Positions 1 through 7,298 of a stretch of DNA of 20,879 nucleotides are shown one piece after another; positions within the stretch are counted from its first letter, which is position 1, and every line of letters begins with the position of its first letter. Source of the DNA: a virus. A program made the position numbers and the translations under genes. The notes beneath the pieces are model-generated. The model saw nothing but the letters and a program-made list of their open reading frames with translations, was not told the origin of the DNA and did not search any database. The stretch lies in IMG/VR virus record IMGVR_UViG_3300015371_000222, positions 1 through 20,879 of that record. One strand, 5' to 3'.

Positions 1-47
1 CCCAGGCGAGTTTAAGCCCCCAGCTTATTGCTAATTCGGCCGGATTT

Positions 48-1475
48 ATGGCTACTTCTAGCGTAATAGGTAGCCAATATCCGAGAATTGCTCCGCATAG
101 TAGTGAACATTGGGATTATTCCTACGGGAACGCTGCCATCAATTGGAGCCGAGAGATATTGGGCATCGAGCTGATGCCCTGGCAGCAATTCCTCCTACGT
201 GAAGGATGCGCCAGACGTAACGGCAGGTTCCGGTACCGCACCCTATTGTCCGTCGTCGCTCGTCAGAACGGCAAGACACTCGTGGCAGCCATCCGCATCC
301 TTGCCGGCCTCTGCCTCTTCGGCGAGCGGTTAGCCGTCGGGGCAGCGCAGAACAGACCAATCGCTATGGAGTCATGGCAGATGGCCTACGAGATTGCCCA
401 GGATGCCGGGCTCCCTGTCGGCAAGCTCCGCTTGCAGTCCGGCACAGAGCGCTTCGACCTAGCAGGCGGTAGGTATCGCATCGTCGCCTCAACCGTCGGC
501 AGCGCTCGTGGCATCTCCGGCGTTGATTGCGTGCTGATGGACGAGATTCGTCAGCTCAGATCGTGGGAAGCCTACGCATCGATTGACAAGACGAGACGAG
601 CCCGGCCGGACTCTCAGCTTTGGGCGATCACGACCGAAGGTGACCTTCAGAGCGAAGTGCTCAACCGTTTGCAGACGACTGCCCGTGACGCAATCGAGCA
701 AGGGCAAGAGCTGCCGCTTGGGTATTGGGAATGGAGCGCTCCGCCTAACGCTCATCCTGCTGACCGAAGAGGTTGGGCGATGGCGAACCCATCTCTCGGC
801 TTCACGCTGGACGAGTCAACGGTTCTCGCAGAGTACGAAACCGATCCGGCGAGCGTCTTTGAGGTTGAGGTGCTCTGCCGAAAGGTCCTGGCCATCCAAT
901 CGTGGGTGAGCCCTGATGATTGGCAGCAATGTGCGAGTGATGCAGCGTTCCCGCTGGACTGCCCAATGGTCTTCGCCATCGATGCATCGGTTGACTTGCA
1001 GCATGTGAGCATCGTTGCCGGAGCGCTCAAAGACGATTGGCATTACCTAGAGCTGATCGCTTCCTATACCGGTCAACCGGCCTTGGCATCGGCAGAACGT
1101 CGCCTAGAATCGCTTCTAAGCCGTTGGAGCCCGGTCGGATGTGTCACGGTGGCCAAGAGCCCCTGCGAAGCGTCTGTGGCGAAATTAGCGGGCAGTGCGG
1201 GCATCTCACACATAGTGGTCAGACCAGCGGACTGGGCTCGTGCCTGCCGTGCGTTCTATGCGGCAGCTCGTCAGAAGACGATTCGGCATCCGGGGGGACC
1301 TGGCATTGCCGAGGCATTGGGAGCTACCCGGCGAGGCTCCGATGGGCTCGTGTCATCGGTCCACAAGATCAACCCACAAGCCGAAATCGATGCAGCACTT
1401 GCGGCCGTGCTCGCAATGTGGGCACCTACACAGATACCGGAGCCCGTCAAGGTTCCGAATTGGACGGTTTACTGA
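48..1475 (+). CDS. Terminase large subunit (TerL)
   Basis: The packaging motor ATPase and nuclease, which cuts concatemers and drives DNA into the prohead through the portal. The 475-residue length fits HK97-type TerL. A Walker A variant, ARQNGKT, lies at residues 71-77 and Walker B VLMDE at 162-166, with D165/E166 as the metal-binding and catalytic pair. Acidic nuclease residues are plausible at D312 (AIDAS) and D448 (AEIDAAL). The frame is open back to the window edge, so an earlier start cannot be excluded if the molecule is circular, but ATG 48 gives a normal N terminus. No good Shine-Dalgarno sequence precedes it. It is the first gene after the presumed cos end, the usual place for terminase. 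A small subunit was not recognised beside it. The stop overlaps the next start (tgATG). Confidence 0.93.
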   Translation: MATSSVIGSQYPRIAPHSSEHWDYSYGNAAINWSREILGIELMPWQQFLLREGCARRNGRFRYRTLLSVVARQNGKTLVAAIRILAGLCLFGERLAVGAAQNRPIAMESWQMAYEIAQDAGLPVGKLRLQSGTERFDLAGGRYRIVASTVGSARGISGVDCVLMDEIRQLRSWEAYASIDKTRRARPDSQLWAITTEGDLQSEVLNRLQTTARDAIEQGQELPLGYWEWSAPPNAHPADRRGWAMANPSLGFTLDESTVLAEYETDPASVFEVEVLCRKVLAIQSWVSPDDWQQCASDAAFPLDCPMVFAIDASVDLQHVSIVAGALKDDWHYLELIASYTGQPALASAERRLESLLSRWSPVGCVTVAKSPCEASVAKLAGSAGISHIVVRPADWARACRAFYAAARQKTIRHPGGPGIAEALGATRRGSDGLVSSVHKINPQAEIDAALAAVLAMWAPTQIPEPVKVPNWTVY

Positions 1476-1636
1476 TGCTCGACTCCCTGCTTGCAGCGGT
1501 ACAGATAGCTTCGCTAGCCACGATCCTCATTGTGTCGTGGCTGCTCTTTGATCGGCTCGTCTTCGTGCTGATCGCTGCTTCGCTCGTACTCGCCCTTTCG
1601 CTCTACATCGATCATGGCTCTTCTGTCGGTACTTGA
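1475..1636 (+). CDS. Small two-helix membrane protein, possible holin
   Basis: A 53-residue, strongly hydrophobic protein. It has two likely transmembrane segments at about residues 8-24 and 28-45, separated by a short FDR turn, and a short polar tail. The start overlaps the terminase stop (TGATG), and the end overlaps the longer version of the portal gene by 23 nt, so it is translationally embedded in the structural operon. The function is not recognisable from sequence. Because no holin is visible beside the endolysin, a holin-like role is one possibility (inference). The alternative is a fortuitous hydrophobic frame between TerL and portal. The tight coupling and clean double-helix profile argue for a real gene. 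Confidence 0.6.
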   Translation: MLDSLLAAVQIASLATILIVSWLLFDRLVFVLIAASLVLALSLYIDHGSSVGT

Positions 1637-2780
1637 ACGGGCACGACCCAAGGTCCATATGTCGACAGGGGTTAACCTGTCGCCAATTGCGGCTTGGCAG
1701 GAAGCGCTACGTCCCGGCACCTGGTCGACAGTGTGGGGCGATGACTTCCCTTGGCACTACGTCAGCGAAGAAGAAGCGCTTGGGCTTCCTGTCGTAGCAG
1801 GGTTTATGTCGATCACGTCTAGCCTGCTACTTCAAATGCCCCTAGAAGGGCTTCGTCGGAACCCGGACGGTTCGCTGACGCCGATTGACCCGAAGCCCAC
1901 TATCCTGATCAATCCCACTCCGGGCATCGGCCGTACGATCGTAGATTTCGCAAACGAGTACCTGCATGACATGGTCCTCTATGGGAACTATGTCGCGATC
2001 CTTGGACCCCGCAATCCGGCCGGGTGGCCAGAGATGATCGTTCCCATTCCTGTCGGGCAATGGCAGGTCAACATTGACGAGCGCACCGGTGCTGTCACGT
2101 ACCTTGTCAACGGTCAGATCTTCCAAGCAACCGATGTCTTCCACGTGATGATGAATAAGGCTTCCGGGCAGCTCGTCGGCCGTGGAGCCCTGCAGCTCTA
2201 CCAGCGGCTCATTGCCTCGTCGGTTGCCGCTGAGCGCTGGGCAACGCTCTTCTTTGAAGGTGGCGCAGTCCCACCCGGAGCCGTCAAGAGCAATAACCCG
2301 GACCTGACCCAAGCCCAGGCGGACTCGCTCAAGTCCAAGATGCGGACCATTGCGATGGCTCGTGAATGGGCAGTGCTGCCGGGTGGGACCGATCTGCAAG
2401 TGCTCAGCTCCGATGCCGAATCGGCTCAGCTCAACGAAACACGGAAGCTCAATGCTCAGCAGCTAGCGATGGCGATGGGGATTCCCGGGGCACTGCTTGG
2501 ATTGGATAGCCCATCCCTTACGTACCGCAACATTACGGATGTGTTTCAACAGTTCATCACCACTACTGTGATGAGCTACCTCGTGCCGCTTGAGCAGCAG
2601 CTCTCGTCCCAATGCCTGCCCCGCACGACTGATGCGAGATTCGTTCAAGCCAACGTGCTGAGACCTGATCTGCCTGCCCGTGTTGGTCTGGCCAACGAGA
2701 CCTTGGCATCCGGGCTATTCGACAGAGACGAGGCTCGACGGTTCTTCGGCCTTGGAGTAACGGAGGCGACCATTGATTGA
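1614..2780 (+). CDS. Portal protein, HK97 family
   Basis: Forms the dodecameric ring at the capsid vertex through which DNA enters and to which the tail attaches. The length (388 residues), position directly after TerL and the character of the sequence fit the HK97/SPP1-like portal family. Features seen are an early WGDDFPWHYVSEEEALGLPVV segment in which residues line up with portal openings, a DVFHVMM segment near residue 180, and the GIPGALLGLDSPSLTYRNI region near residue 290-308, which resembles the conserved portal stretch preceding the ring-core helix. The start is uncertain. ATG 1614 gives the typical MALLSVLER opening but overlaps the previous gene and lacks a Shine-Dalgarno. ATG 1659 has AAGG five bases upstream. 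The end overlaps the protease start. Confidence 0.9.
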   Translation: MALLSVLERARPKVHMSTGVNLSPIAAWQEALRPGTWSTVWGDDFPWHYVSEEEALGLPVVAGFMSITSSLLLQMPLEGLRRNPDGSLTPIDPKPTILINPTPGIGRTIVDFANEYLHDMVLYGNYVAILGPRNPAGWPEMIVPIPVGQWQVNIDERTGAVTYLVNGQIFQATDVFHVMMNKASGQLVGRGALQLYQRLIASSVAAERWATLFFEGGAVPPGAVKSNNPDLTQAQADSLKSKMRTIAMAREWAVLPGGTDLQVLSSDAESAQLNETRKLNAQQLAMAMGIPGALLGLDSPSLTYRNITDVFQQFITTTVMSYLVPLEQQLSSQCLPRTTDARFVQANVLRPDLPARVGLANETLASGLFDRDEARRFFGLGVTEATID

Positions 2781-3339
2781 TGGACTCTGCATCAGGTCAT
2801 GCGAGCGAGAGCTTGCAGTGACAGGTGATGGGCGCACCGTTGTCGGAATGCTCGCACCATATGGTCGTACTGCCAAGGTCGATGACGGGTTCGGCCAATA
2901 TTGGGAGATGTTCGAGCGAGGATGCTTCGCTCGTTGCATTAAGGGTCACGCTCAATATCTTCGTGTCCAGCTTGAGCACAACGGACATTGGGTCGGACGA
3001 GGATCAGTCTGGCGTGATGGACCTGACGGGCTCAGCGCTGAGATGCGCCTGGACGACACCGAAGCAGGACGGGAAGCGGCCTTCAAGATCAAGGATGGGC
3101 AGACTCCTGGGCTCTCGTTGGCCTTTCTCCCATCGCTCAGCGGTAGCCGGACCATTGATCACGCCGACGGCAAGCCCGTCGTGCACCGGCAGCGAGTGAA
3201 GGCGATCCATCACGTAGCGCTCTGCCAGCACCCTGCCTACGTAGATGCGCAGATAGCAGCCGTCCGGGAAGCCCCGGCAGGGCCTCCGGAGCGGCTTCAG
3301 TATTGGAATGAATGGACAGAGCGCATCAGACGTGCTTGA
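2773..3339 (+). CDS. Prohead maturation protease (HK97 gp4-like, S78)
   Basis: Serine protease expected to digest the scaffolding delta-domain of the capsid protein during head maturation. The 188 residues match the family size. Visible hallmarks are the early GMLAPYGR and the FERGCF motif (compare E-x-F-x-x-G-A-F), the catalytic-His region LEHNGHWVGR with H69, and the serine region TPGLSLAF with S115. TTG 2773 is chosen because GGAGG lies 6 nt upstream, and it overlaps the portal stop by 8 nt; a later GTG at 2818 would remove the conserved N terminus. It lies between portal and capsid as in HK97. It is followed by a 190-bp structured gap rather than directly by the capsid gene. Confidence 0.88.
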   Translation: MIDGLCIRSCERELAVTGDGRTVVGMLAPYGRTAKVDDGFGQYWEMFERGCFARCIKGHAQYLRVQLEHNGHWVGRGSVWRDGPDGLSAEMRLDDTEAGREAAFKIKDGQTPGLSLAFLPSLSGSRTIDHADGKPVVHRQRVKAIHHVALCQHPAYVDAQIAAVREAPAGPPERLQYWNEWTERIRRA

Positions 3340-3343
3340 GTCA

Positions 3344-3358
3344 GGACCGGCTAGGTCC
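3344..3358. repeat. GGCTAGGTCC repeat copy 1, inside GGACC-ggcta-GGTCC
   Basis: Fifteen bases just after the protease stop that read as a hyphenated palindrome (GGACC, 5-nt centre, GGTCC). The last ten bases are the exact 10-mer GGCTAGGTCC, found again in other intergenic segments (16587-16596, 20567-20576, 20601-20610). This suggests a protein-binding site. The function is inference. Confidence 0.5.
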
Positions 3359-3367
3359 AATGGCTTT

Positions 3368-3483
3368 GCCTGCCCCATCGGCTGCTTAGCCGCTGCCCAC
3401 CAATAGCGGCAAGGTCTCAGTCCCTTTCCGATGGGTGGCTGATGGGGCAGGCTCCCCGCATGACTCAGCACTTATCAAGTGCT
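3368..3483 (+). promoter_or_regulatory. Structured intergenic leader before the capsid gene
   Basis: A 190-bp non-coding gap (3340-3529) separates protease and capsid. A perfect 12-bp inverted repeat (GCCTGCCCCATC at 3368-3379, GATGGGGCAGGC at 3441-3452) encloses a 6-bp hairpin (GCCGCT/AGCGGC, 3389-3394/3405-3410). The left arm can instead pair through CCCATCGG (3374-3381) with CCGATGGG (3428-3435), so two folds exclude each other. A separate tight hairpin follows (AGCACTT-atc-AAGTGCT, 3467-3483). No U-tract follows, so simple intrinsic termination is not obvious. RNA control, partial termination or processing that tunes capsid over protease expression is plausible. Confidence 0.5.
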
Positions 3484-3529
3484 CACCCTTGCGAGAACCG
3501 AAGATTTCTCTCGCTACGGAGTATGAGTT

Positions 3530-4819
3530 ATGCCTACTGACGTATTGGGCACTAAGCGTCTCGATTGGCTTCGGCGCCAACGAGAGCAAGCCATGACAGA
3601 CATTGAGACGATCACGTCTCGTGCCGCCGACGAGGACCGTGACCTGACGGACTCTGAGCAGCACACTTGTGAGGCTCGCCGGAGCAGGATCACGAGCCTT
3701 GACGACGACATCACGGTAGAAGCCGACCTTGCGAAGCGCTCCGCTGACTATGGAGCGCTCGTGGCCGACATCGGTCCCGCTTCCGGTGAGCAGGCCAACG
3801 AGCCGCTCCGGCGAGCAGCTCCGGCCGATGTGCCGGTCTACGAGAGTCCCGGTGCGTACCTCGTTGATTTCTGTCTCCGGCACGAGGACCCGCAAGCCAA
3901 GCAGCGCTTCGGCCGGTACTTGGAGCGAGCCGTTGCCCATCAGACGACGACGAGCAACCCGGGCTTGCTGCCAACGCCGATCCTTGAGCCGGTATTTGTT
4001 CAGCAGACGAGCAGGCGTCCCGCCATTGAGGCAGCGACGCTTCGGCCGTTGCCCGGTCCCGGCAAGACGTTCCAACGGCCGAAGATCAGTGCCTACACGC
4101 TTGCAGGTCCTCAGTCCGCTGAGAAGGCGGAGCTGCCCAGTCAAGCGATGACGATTGATCCCGTCACGGTTACCAAGTCGACCTATGGCGGGGTCGTCAA
4201 CCTCTCGTGGCAGGATCGTGACTGGACCGATCCGGCGATTATGGATCTGCTCGTCGCAGACCTTGCGGGTAGCTATGCGCAAGCGACCGATGCAGCGTTC
4301 TGCACGTATTTCGTCGGCTCTGTCACCCAATCCGAAGCGCTCGCAACGCCGGACAGTGCCGGGCTGATGCAAGCGCTCTATGCGGCAGCCGGAACGATCT
4401 TCGGCGGGACGAACGGGATGCCCGACACGCTATGGGTTGCCCCGGATGTGTGGGGGAGCCTTGGATCGATGGTCGATAGCACCGGCCGCCCATTGTTCCC
4501 AACGGTCAACCCTGCCAATGCGATGGGCAATGTCAACCCGACGGCTATGGGTGGATCGGTTGCCGGGTTCCGGCTCGTGGCCGACAAGAACCTTCCGGCC
4601 GGTACCGCCATCCTGGGTGACAGTCTCTACGTTGAGGTTTACGAGACTGTTGGCGGTCAGGTGTCGGCCGTCGAGCCGTCGGTGTTGGGCACACAGATTG
4701 CCTTCTACGGCTATGTCGCTTGGCTTACTCTCGTGCCCGGTGCCTTCGTCAAGATCACTGGCGTTCCGGCCTTGCCGCTGACACAGACTCAGTCTGAGTC
4801 CAAGACATCGGGTAAGTGA
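3530..4819 (+). CDS. Major capsid protein, HK97 fold with delta-domain
   Basis: The shell-forming protein. Residues about 10-75 are charged and helical, as expected of the N-terminal delta-domain that serves as scaffold and is removed by the adjacent protease. The shell domain runs from about residue 105 to 415, with typical pieces such as NPGLLPTPI, GGVVNLSWQDRDWTDPAI and, near the C terminus, YGYVAWLTLVPGAFVKITG. The 429-residue length fits the family. No separate scaffold gene is present, consistent with delta-domain scaffolding. ATG 3530 has GGAG about 8 nt upstream. It sits behind the structured gap and directly before the connector gene (one-base spacing). A serine/threonine-rich C-terminal tail follows the fold. 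Confidence 0.92.
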   Translation: MPTDVLGTKRLDWLRRQREQAMTDIETITSRAADEDRDLTDSEQHTCEARRSRITSLDDDITVEADLAKRSADYGALVADIGPASGEQANEPLRRAAPADVPVYESPGAYLVDFCLRHEDPQAKQRFGRYLERAVAHQTTTSNPGLLPTPILEPVFVQQTSRRPAIEAATLRPLPGPGKTFQRPKISAYTLAGPQSAEKAELPSQAMTIDPVTVTKSTYGGVVNLSWQDRDWTDPAIMDLLVADLAGSYAQATDAAFCTYFVGSVTQSEALATPDSAGLMQALYAAAGTIFGGTNGMPDTLWVAPDVWGSLGSMVDSTGRPLFPTVNPANAMGNVNPTAMGGSVAGFRLVADKNLPAGTAILGDSLYVEVYETVGGQVSAVEPSVLGTQIAFYGYVAWLTLVPGAFVKITGVPALPLTQTQSESKTSGK

Positions 4820-4820
4820 G

Positions 4821-5150
4821 ATGGCGCTGCCGACAGGGCCGAATTGGCCAGACATCGATACCTATAAGGCTTGGGCTCGCATCCCTGACGGCATCGATGA
4901 CGTTGCGGTTGATCAAGCCCTGTCGGCAGTTCAAGAGGCAATCGTTGCTCGATGCCCAAGCCTCGCCGATGCTCCCTGCCCTTGGGATGCGCAATACGCC
5001 TGCCTGCTGTGGACGAACCGAGTCCTCAATCGGCGCAATAGCCCAGACGGGATCGTCGGCGTTGCGGACCTTGGCGTTGCCACCATCGCTGCTTTCGACA
5101 AGGACATTGCGCAGATGATCAGTCCCTACGTAGAGCCGGTTATTGCGTAA
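4821..5150 (+). CDS. Head-tail connector (adaptor) protein
   Basis: A 109-residue protein directly after the capsid gene, the usual place of the gp6/gp15-like adaptor that docks under the portal ring. The sequence is mostly helical, with a DVAVDQALSAVQEAIVARCP helix and the segment AQYACLLWTNRVLNRRNSPDGIVG, which resembles the conserved helix-turn of actinophage head-tail connectors (RLY-RRNSP-G). It starts one base after the capsid stop, and its TAA overlaps the next ATG (TAATG). The assignment rests on position plus the RRNSPDG-like motif. A head-completion role is likely; the exact contact is inferred. Confidence 0.75.
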   Translation: MALPTGPNWPDIDTYKAWARIPDGIDDVAVDQALSAVQEAIVARCPSLADAPCPWDAQYACLLWTNRVLNRRNSPDGIVGVADLGVATIAAFDKDIAQMISPYVEPVIA

Positions 5151-5773
5151 TGGGACGGCCGTTGCTCTTGAACCTATTCTGCGGAGCCGGTGGCGCTGCT
5201 ATGGGATATCATCGGGCGGGCTTTAGGGTGATCGGCGTGGACGTTAGGCAACAGAAGCGCTACCCATTTGAGTTTCACCTGATGGACGCGTTTGATGCTT
5301 TGGCGACGAATCTTCGTCATGTGACAGTGATTCACGCATCTCCGCCCTGTCAGCACTATTCCGTTGGCGCCAAGTCTTGGAATACGGCCAAGAATCATCC
5401 TGACCTTGTGGCGACGATTCGCGATGCGTTGATCGCTACCGGCAAACCGTATGTCATTGAGAACATCCCTCAAGCTCCGTTAAAGGACCCCATTCGGCTC
5501 TGTGGCACGATGTTTGGGTTGCCACTAATCCGCCACCGGATGTTTGAAAGCGGGGATGGGCTCGTGGCACCGGAACATCGCCGCCACACCGGCCGAGTCC
5601 GGGCGCCATACGTAACGGTTACTGGTTACCCGGGCTATTCCAAGGGAGGAACGGTTGCAGATTGGCGACGAGCGATGGGCATTCCGTGGATGGCTAAAGA
5701 TGAGCTGTCTCAAGCGATTCCGCCAGCCTATACGGAATACGTGGGAAGGCAAGCGCTCGAATGGGTTCGCTAG
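5150..5773 (+). CDS. Compact C5-cytosine DNA methyltransferase
   Basis: Transfers a methyl group from S-adenosylmethionine to C5 of cytosine. Motifs appear in canonical order: motif I LFCGAGGAAMGY (residues 9-20, AdoMet binding), motif IV SPPCQ with catalytic C67, motif VI IEN (103-105), motif VIII RHR (128-130) and a C-terminal IPPAYTEYVG motif X. At 207 residues it is far smaller than Dcm-like enzymes (about 330-470). Only about 60 residues lie between motifs VIII and X, so the target-recognition domain is minimal. No restriction endonuclease is nearby, so it is an orphan enzyme, perhaps protecting phage DNA from host restriction. Its place inside the connector genes, coupled by TAATG upstream and a 13-nt overlap downstream, is unusual. 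Confidence 0.93.
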   Translation: MGRPLLLNLFCGAGGAAMGYHRAGFRVIGVDVRQQKRYPFEFHLMDAFDALATNLRHVTVIHASPPCQHYSVGAKSWNTAKNHPDLVATIRDALIATGKPYVIENIPQAPLKDPIRLCGTMFGLPLIRHRMFESGDGLVAPEHRRHTGRVRAPYVTVTGYPGYSKGGTVADWRRAMGIPWMAKDELSQAIPPAYTEYVGRQALEWVR

Positions 5774-6096
5774 CTCGTGGCAAAGAGATTGCCGGGCTCA
5801 TTGAGGCCGAAGGGCTTCGGGCTACGGTAGATCCCGCATTGGCCAACCCACCTTGTGTGCTCGTTGTGCCGCCGAATCTGACGTTCGATCTTGCCTGCTC
5901 GCTAGACGCTACGTGGCAGCTCGTTGCACTCGCCCCGGCCGTCAATACGGCAGACCGGTCCTCGTGGGAAGCACTAGACATTCTGGTCGATGGCGTCTCG
6001 TCCGTCGTTGATCTATCCCGGGCCGACCTTGTCAGCTACATCATTAACGGCCGGACATATCCGGCCTACATCCTGACCCTTAACGAAGGGATCTAG
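5761..6096 (+). CDS. Tail terminator-like protein
   Basis: A 111-residue protein directly before the major tail protein. It begins with a helix (LARGKEIAGLIEAEGLRATV) followed by PPCVLVVPPNLTFDLAC and WQLVALAPA. This pattern, a short helix and then a proline-containing beta strand with a P-x-x-T/Y-x-x-x-C element, is typical of actinophage tail-terminator or minor-capsid proteins that cap the tail tube at the head interface. It overlaps the methyltransferase stop by 13 nt and ends two bases before the next gene. The fold assignment is by pattern and position; a head-closure role is the main alternative, since no separate stopper gene is visible. Confidence 0.65.
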   Translation: MGSLARGKEIAGLIEAEGLRATVDPALANPPCVLVVPPNLTFDLACSLDATWQLVALAPAVNTADRSSWEALDILVDGVSSVVDLSRADLVSYIINGRTYPAYILTLNEGI

Positions 6097-6098
6097 TA

Positions 6099-6569
6099 AT
6101 GGCAGTAATTGAGTCCAAGCTCAAGACCGGCAAGCTGCTCTTGGGCACTGCACCAGGTGTTGAGTACGCCTGCCAACAGACGAATGTCCGCATCGTGCCG
6201 GAGCACAACGAGGACGGCGATACCCAAGAGACGCTTTGTGGTGATGTCCTGACCCCCGTCACGACTACGACATGGTCGCTGCAAGGGACCGCGATTCAGG
6301 ATTGGGACGCTCCGAGCACTGACGATTCATTCGTCAAATACTCGTGGGAGAACAACGGGACGACTGTTGATTTCAGCTGGCAGCCTAACGCCGGTGCGAC
6401 GACTATTACCGGGCAGGTGACCGTTCGGGCTCTAGAGCTTGGCGGTGACGTTAATACCCGGATCACGAGCGATTTCGAATGGCCGATCGCCGGTGAGCCA
6501 ACGGTGGTCTGGCCGACAGTCATGGCCGAAGAGCAGACGAGCACAAAGACGACGAAGACGGCAGCGTGA
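6099..6569 (+). CDS. Major tail protein (tube subunit)
   Basis: A 156-residue protein located between the terminator-like gene and the chaperone genes. It has the beta-rich composition expected of a tube subunit: LKTGKLLLG near the start, TPVTTTTWSLQGTAIQDWD and a C-terminal ITSDFEWPIAGEPTVVW strand pair, then a charged and threonine-rich tail. Siphovirus tubes are built of stacked hexamers of such proteins. The sequence matches actinophage major tail proteins in architecture. The start ATG lies two bases after the upstream stop, and the stop overlaps the next GTG (GTGA), so translation is coupled. Confidence 0.82.
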   Translation: MAVIESKLKTGKLLLGTAPGVEYACQQTNVRIVPEHNEDGDTQETLCGDVLTPVTTTTWSLQGTAIQDWDAPSTDDSFVKYSWENNGTTVDFSWQPNAGATTITGQVTVRALELGGDVNTRITSDFEWPIAGEPTVVWPTVMAEEQTSTKTTKTAA

Positions 6570-6901
6570 TTGCCGTTGAGATCGTTGGTGCTAGGGAGCT
6601 AGCCCGGGCGCTGGACGAGGCTGTCCGGGGCATTCCGGATCTTGCCCCGGCAACGGTGGGTGACACGATCCTCGCTGCCGCTCGTCAGCGGGTTCCGGTG
6701 CGGAGCGGCACTCTCCGGGCCTCCGGCAGCGCACGAGGGATGGATGTTCGCTATTCGGCTCCATATGCGGCACCGGTTCATTGGGGCACTCGCAGTATGG
6801 AGCCGAATCCTTGGCTCACGATCGCTGCCGATCGCTCGGAGGATGTTTGGGTCAGTGCGTATGCCGAAGCGTTGCAAGGTGAACTGAATAGGAAGATCTG
6901 A
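6566..6901 (+). CDS. HK97 gp10-like neck/minor tail protein
   Basis: A 111-residue protein with the signature of the HK97 gp10 family: an N-terminal ARELARALDEAV helix, AARQRVPVRSGTLRASG in the middle, and YAAPVHWGTRSMEPNPWL. The last elements are the conserved Y-A-x-x-V-x-x-G-T and P-x-P-W/F motifs. The family sits at the head-tail junction. In most siphoviruses it precedes the tail terminator and major tail protein; here it follows the tube gene, so the order is rearranged. GTG 6566 overlaps the tube stop (GTGA). The function in assembly is inferred from the family. Confidence 0.8.
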   Translation: MIAVEIVGARELARALDEAVRGIPDLAPATVGDTILAAARQRVPVRSGTLRASGSARGMDVRYSAPYAAPVHWGTRSMEPNPWLTIAADRSEDVWVSAYAEALQGELNRKI

Positions 6902-6903
6902 CC

Positions 6904-7194
6904 GTGAGCACCTTTAGGAAGCACTTCCGAGTCGTTTGGGACAATCGGGAACCCATTGATGTCGTGACCAATGCTCGTGACCTAGCGGACGCTCACGAGT
7001 ACATGGGCAATGCGGCTCTCGCTAGCTATGCGATGGTTCACGCTGCCCTGAAGCGCTACGGACACAACGTCCCCTCGCTGGACGAGTTTATCGACTCGCT
7101 AGACGAGCTGAAGGCCGAAGACGCTGAGCCCGACGAGCTAAACCCTACCGAAGAGATGGCGTCTACTATAGAGCCATCGCCATCGCTGTCCTGA
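6904..7194 (+). CDS. Tail assembly chaperone, short form (gpG-like)
   Basis: A 96-residue, acidic C-terminal protein made without frameshifting. It sits between the neck protein and tape measure, where gpG-type chaperones lie. GTG 6904 is supported by AGGAAG about 8 nt upstream and by its two-base spacing from the preceding stop. The N-terminal half (FRVVWDNREPIDVVTNARDLADA) is beta-helical in character; residues 57-75 are rich in D and E. Such proteins coat the tape measure during tube assembly and are absent from the mature virion. The reading frame continues past a slippery site at 7140-7146 for 16 residues before stopping. Confidence 0.8.
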   Translation: MSTFRKHFRVVWDNREPIDVVTNARDLADAHEYMGNAALASYAMVHAALKRYGHNVPSLDEFIDSLDELKAEDAEPDELNPTEEMASTIEPSPSLS

Positions 7195-7298
7195 CCGGTA
7201 CGGGCTATGAGCAATGGCTTGAGCCACGAGCGCTCGTCACTGCCGAAGCCATCCTGATAGAAGCCGCCGAACGTGCCAAGACAAGCCGCAACCGTTGA
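6904..7298 (+). CDS. Tail assembly chaperone, -1 frameshift product (gpGT-like)
   Basis: Predicted fusion joining 6904-7146 to 7146-7298 by a -1 slip, giving 131 residues. The 50 residues added after the slip begin with YRRDGVYYRAIAIA and end KTSRNR. They form a helical domain with no start codon of its own that would suit independent expression, which is the classical pattern of the T domain that recruits the tape measure. The frame is open across the slip and ends 26 nt inside the tape-measure gene. Establishment of the fusion needs protein evidence, but the slippery heptamer and the conserved genome position make it very likely. Confidence 0.8.
7140..7146 (+). promoter_or_regulatory. -1 programmed ribosomal frameshift slippery site
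   Basis: The heptamer A AAC CCT fits X-XXY-YYZ exactly in the zero frame (codons cta-aac-cct). Slipping by -1 re-pairs the tRNAs on AAA and CCC, leaving only a wobble mismatch, and enters an open frame that ends at 7298. It lies near the end of the first chaperone frame, where double-stranded DNA tail phages conserve this event. Confidence 0.85.

Noticed and set aside
1037-1474. Plus-strand extension upstream of the small membrane protein
   Set aside because: It is inside the terminase gene in a different frame, with arginine/serine-rich nonsense-like content; the TGATG-coupled start at 1475 is better.
1842-2399. Minus-strand frame of 185 codons opposite the portal gene
   Set aside because: No motif and lies wholly within the portal gene on the opposite strand; all neighbours are plus strand.
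3386-4372. Long minus-strand frame of 328 codons opposite the capsid gene
   Set aside because: It runs antisense to a clear capsid gene and the structured gap, its protein is arginine-rich without motifs, and GC-rich codon phase readily produces such shadows.
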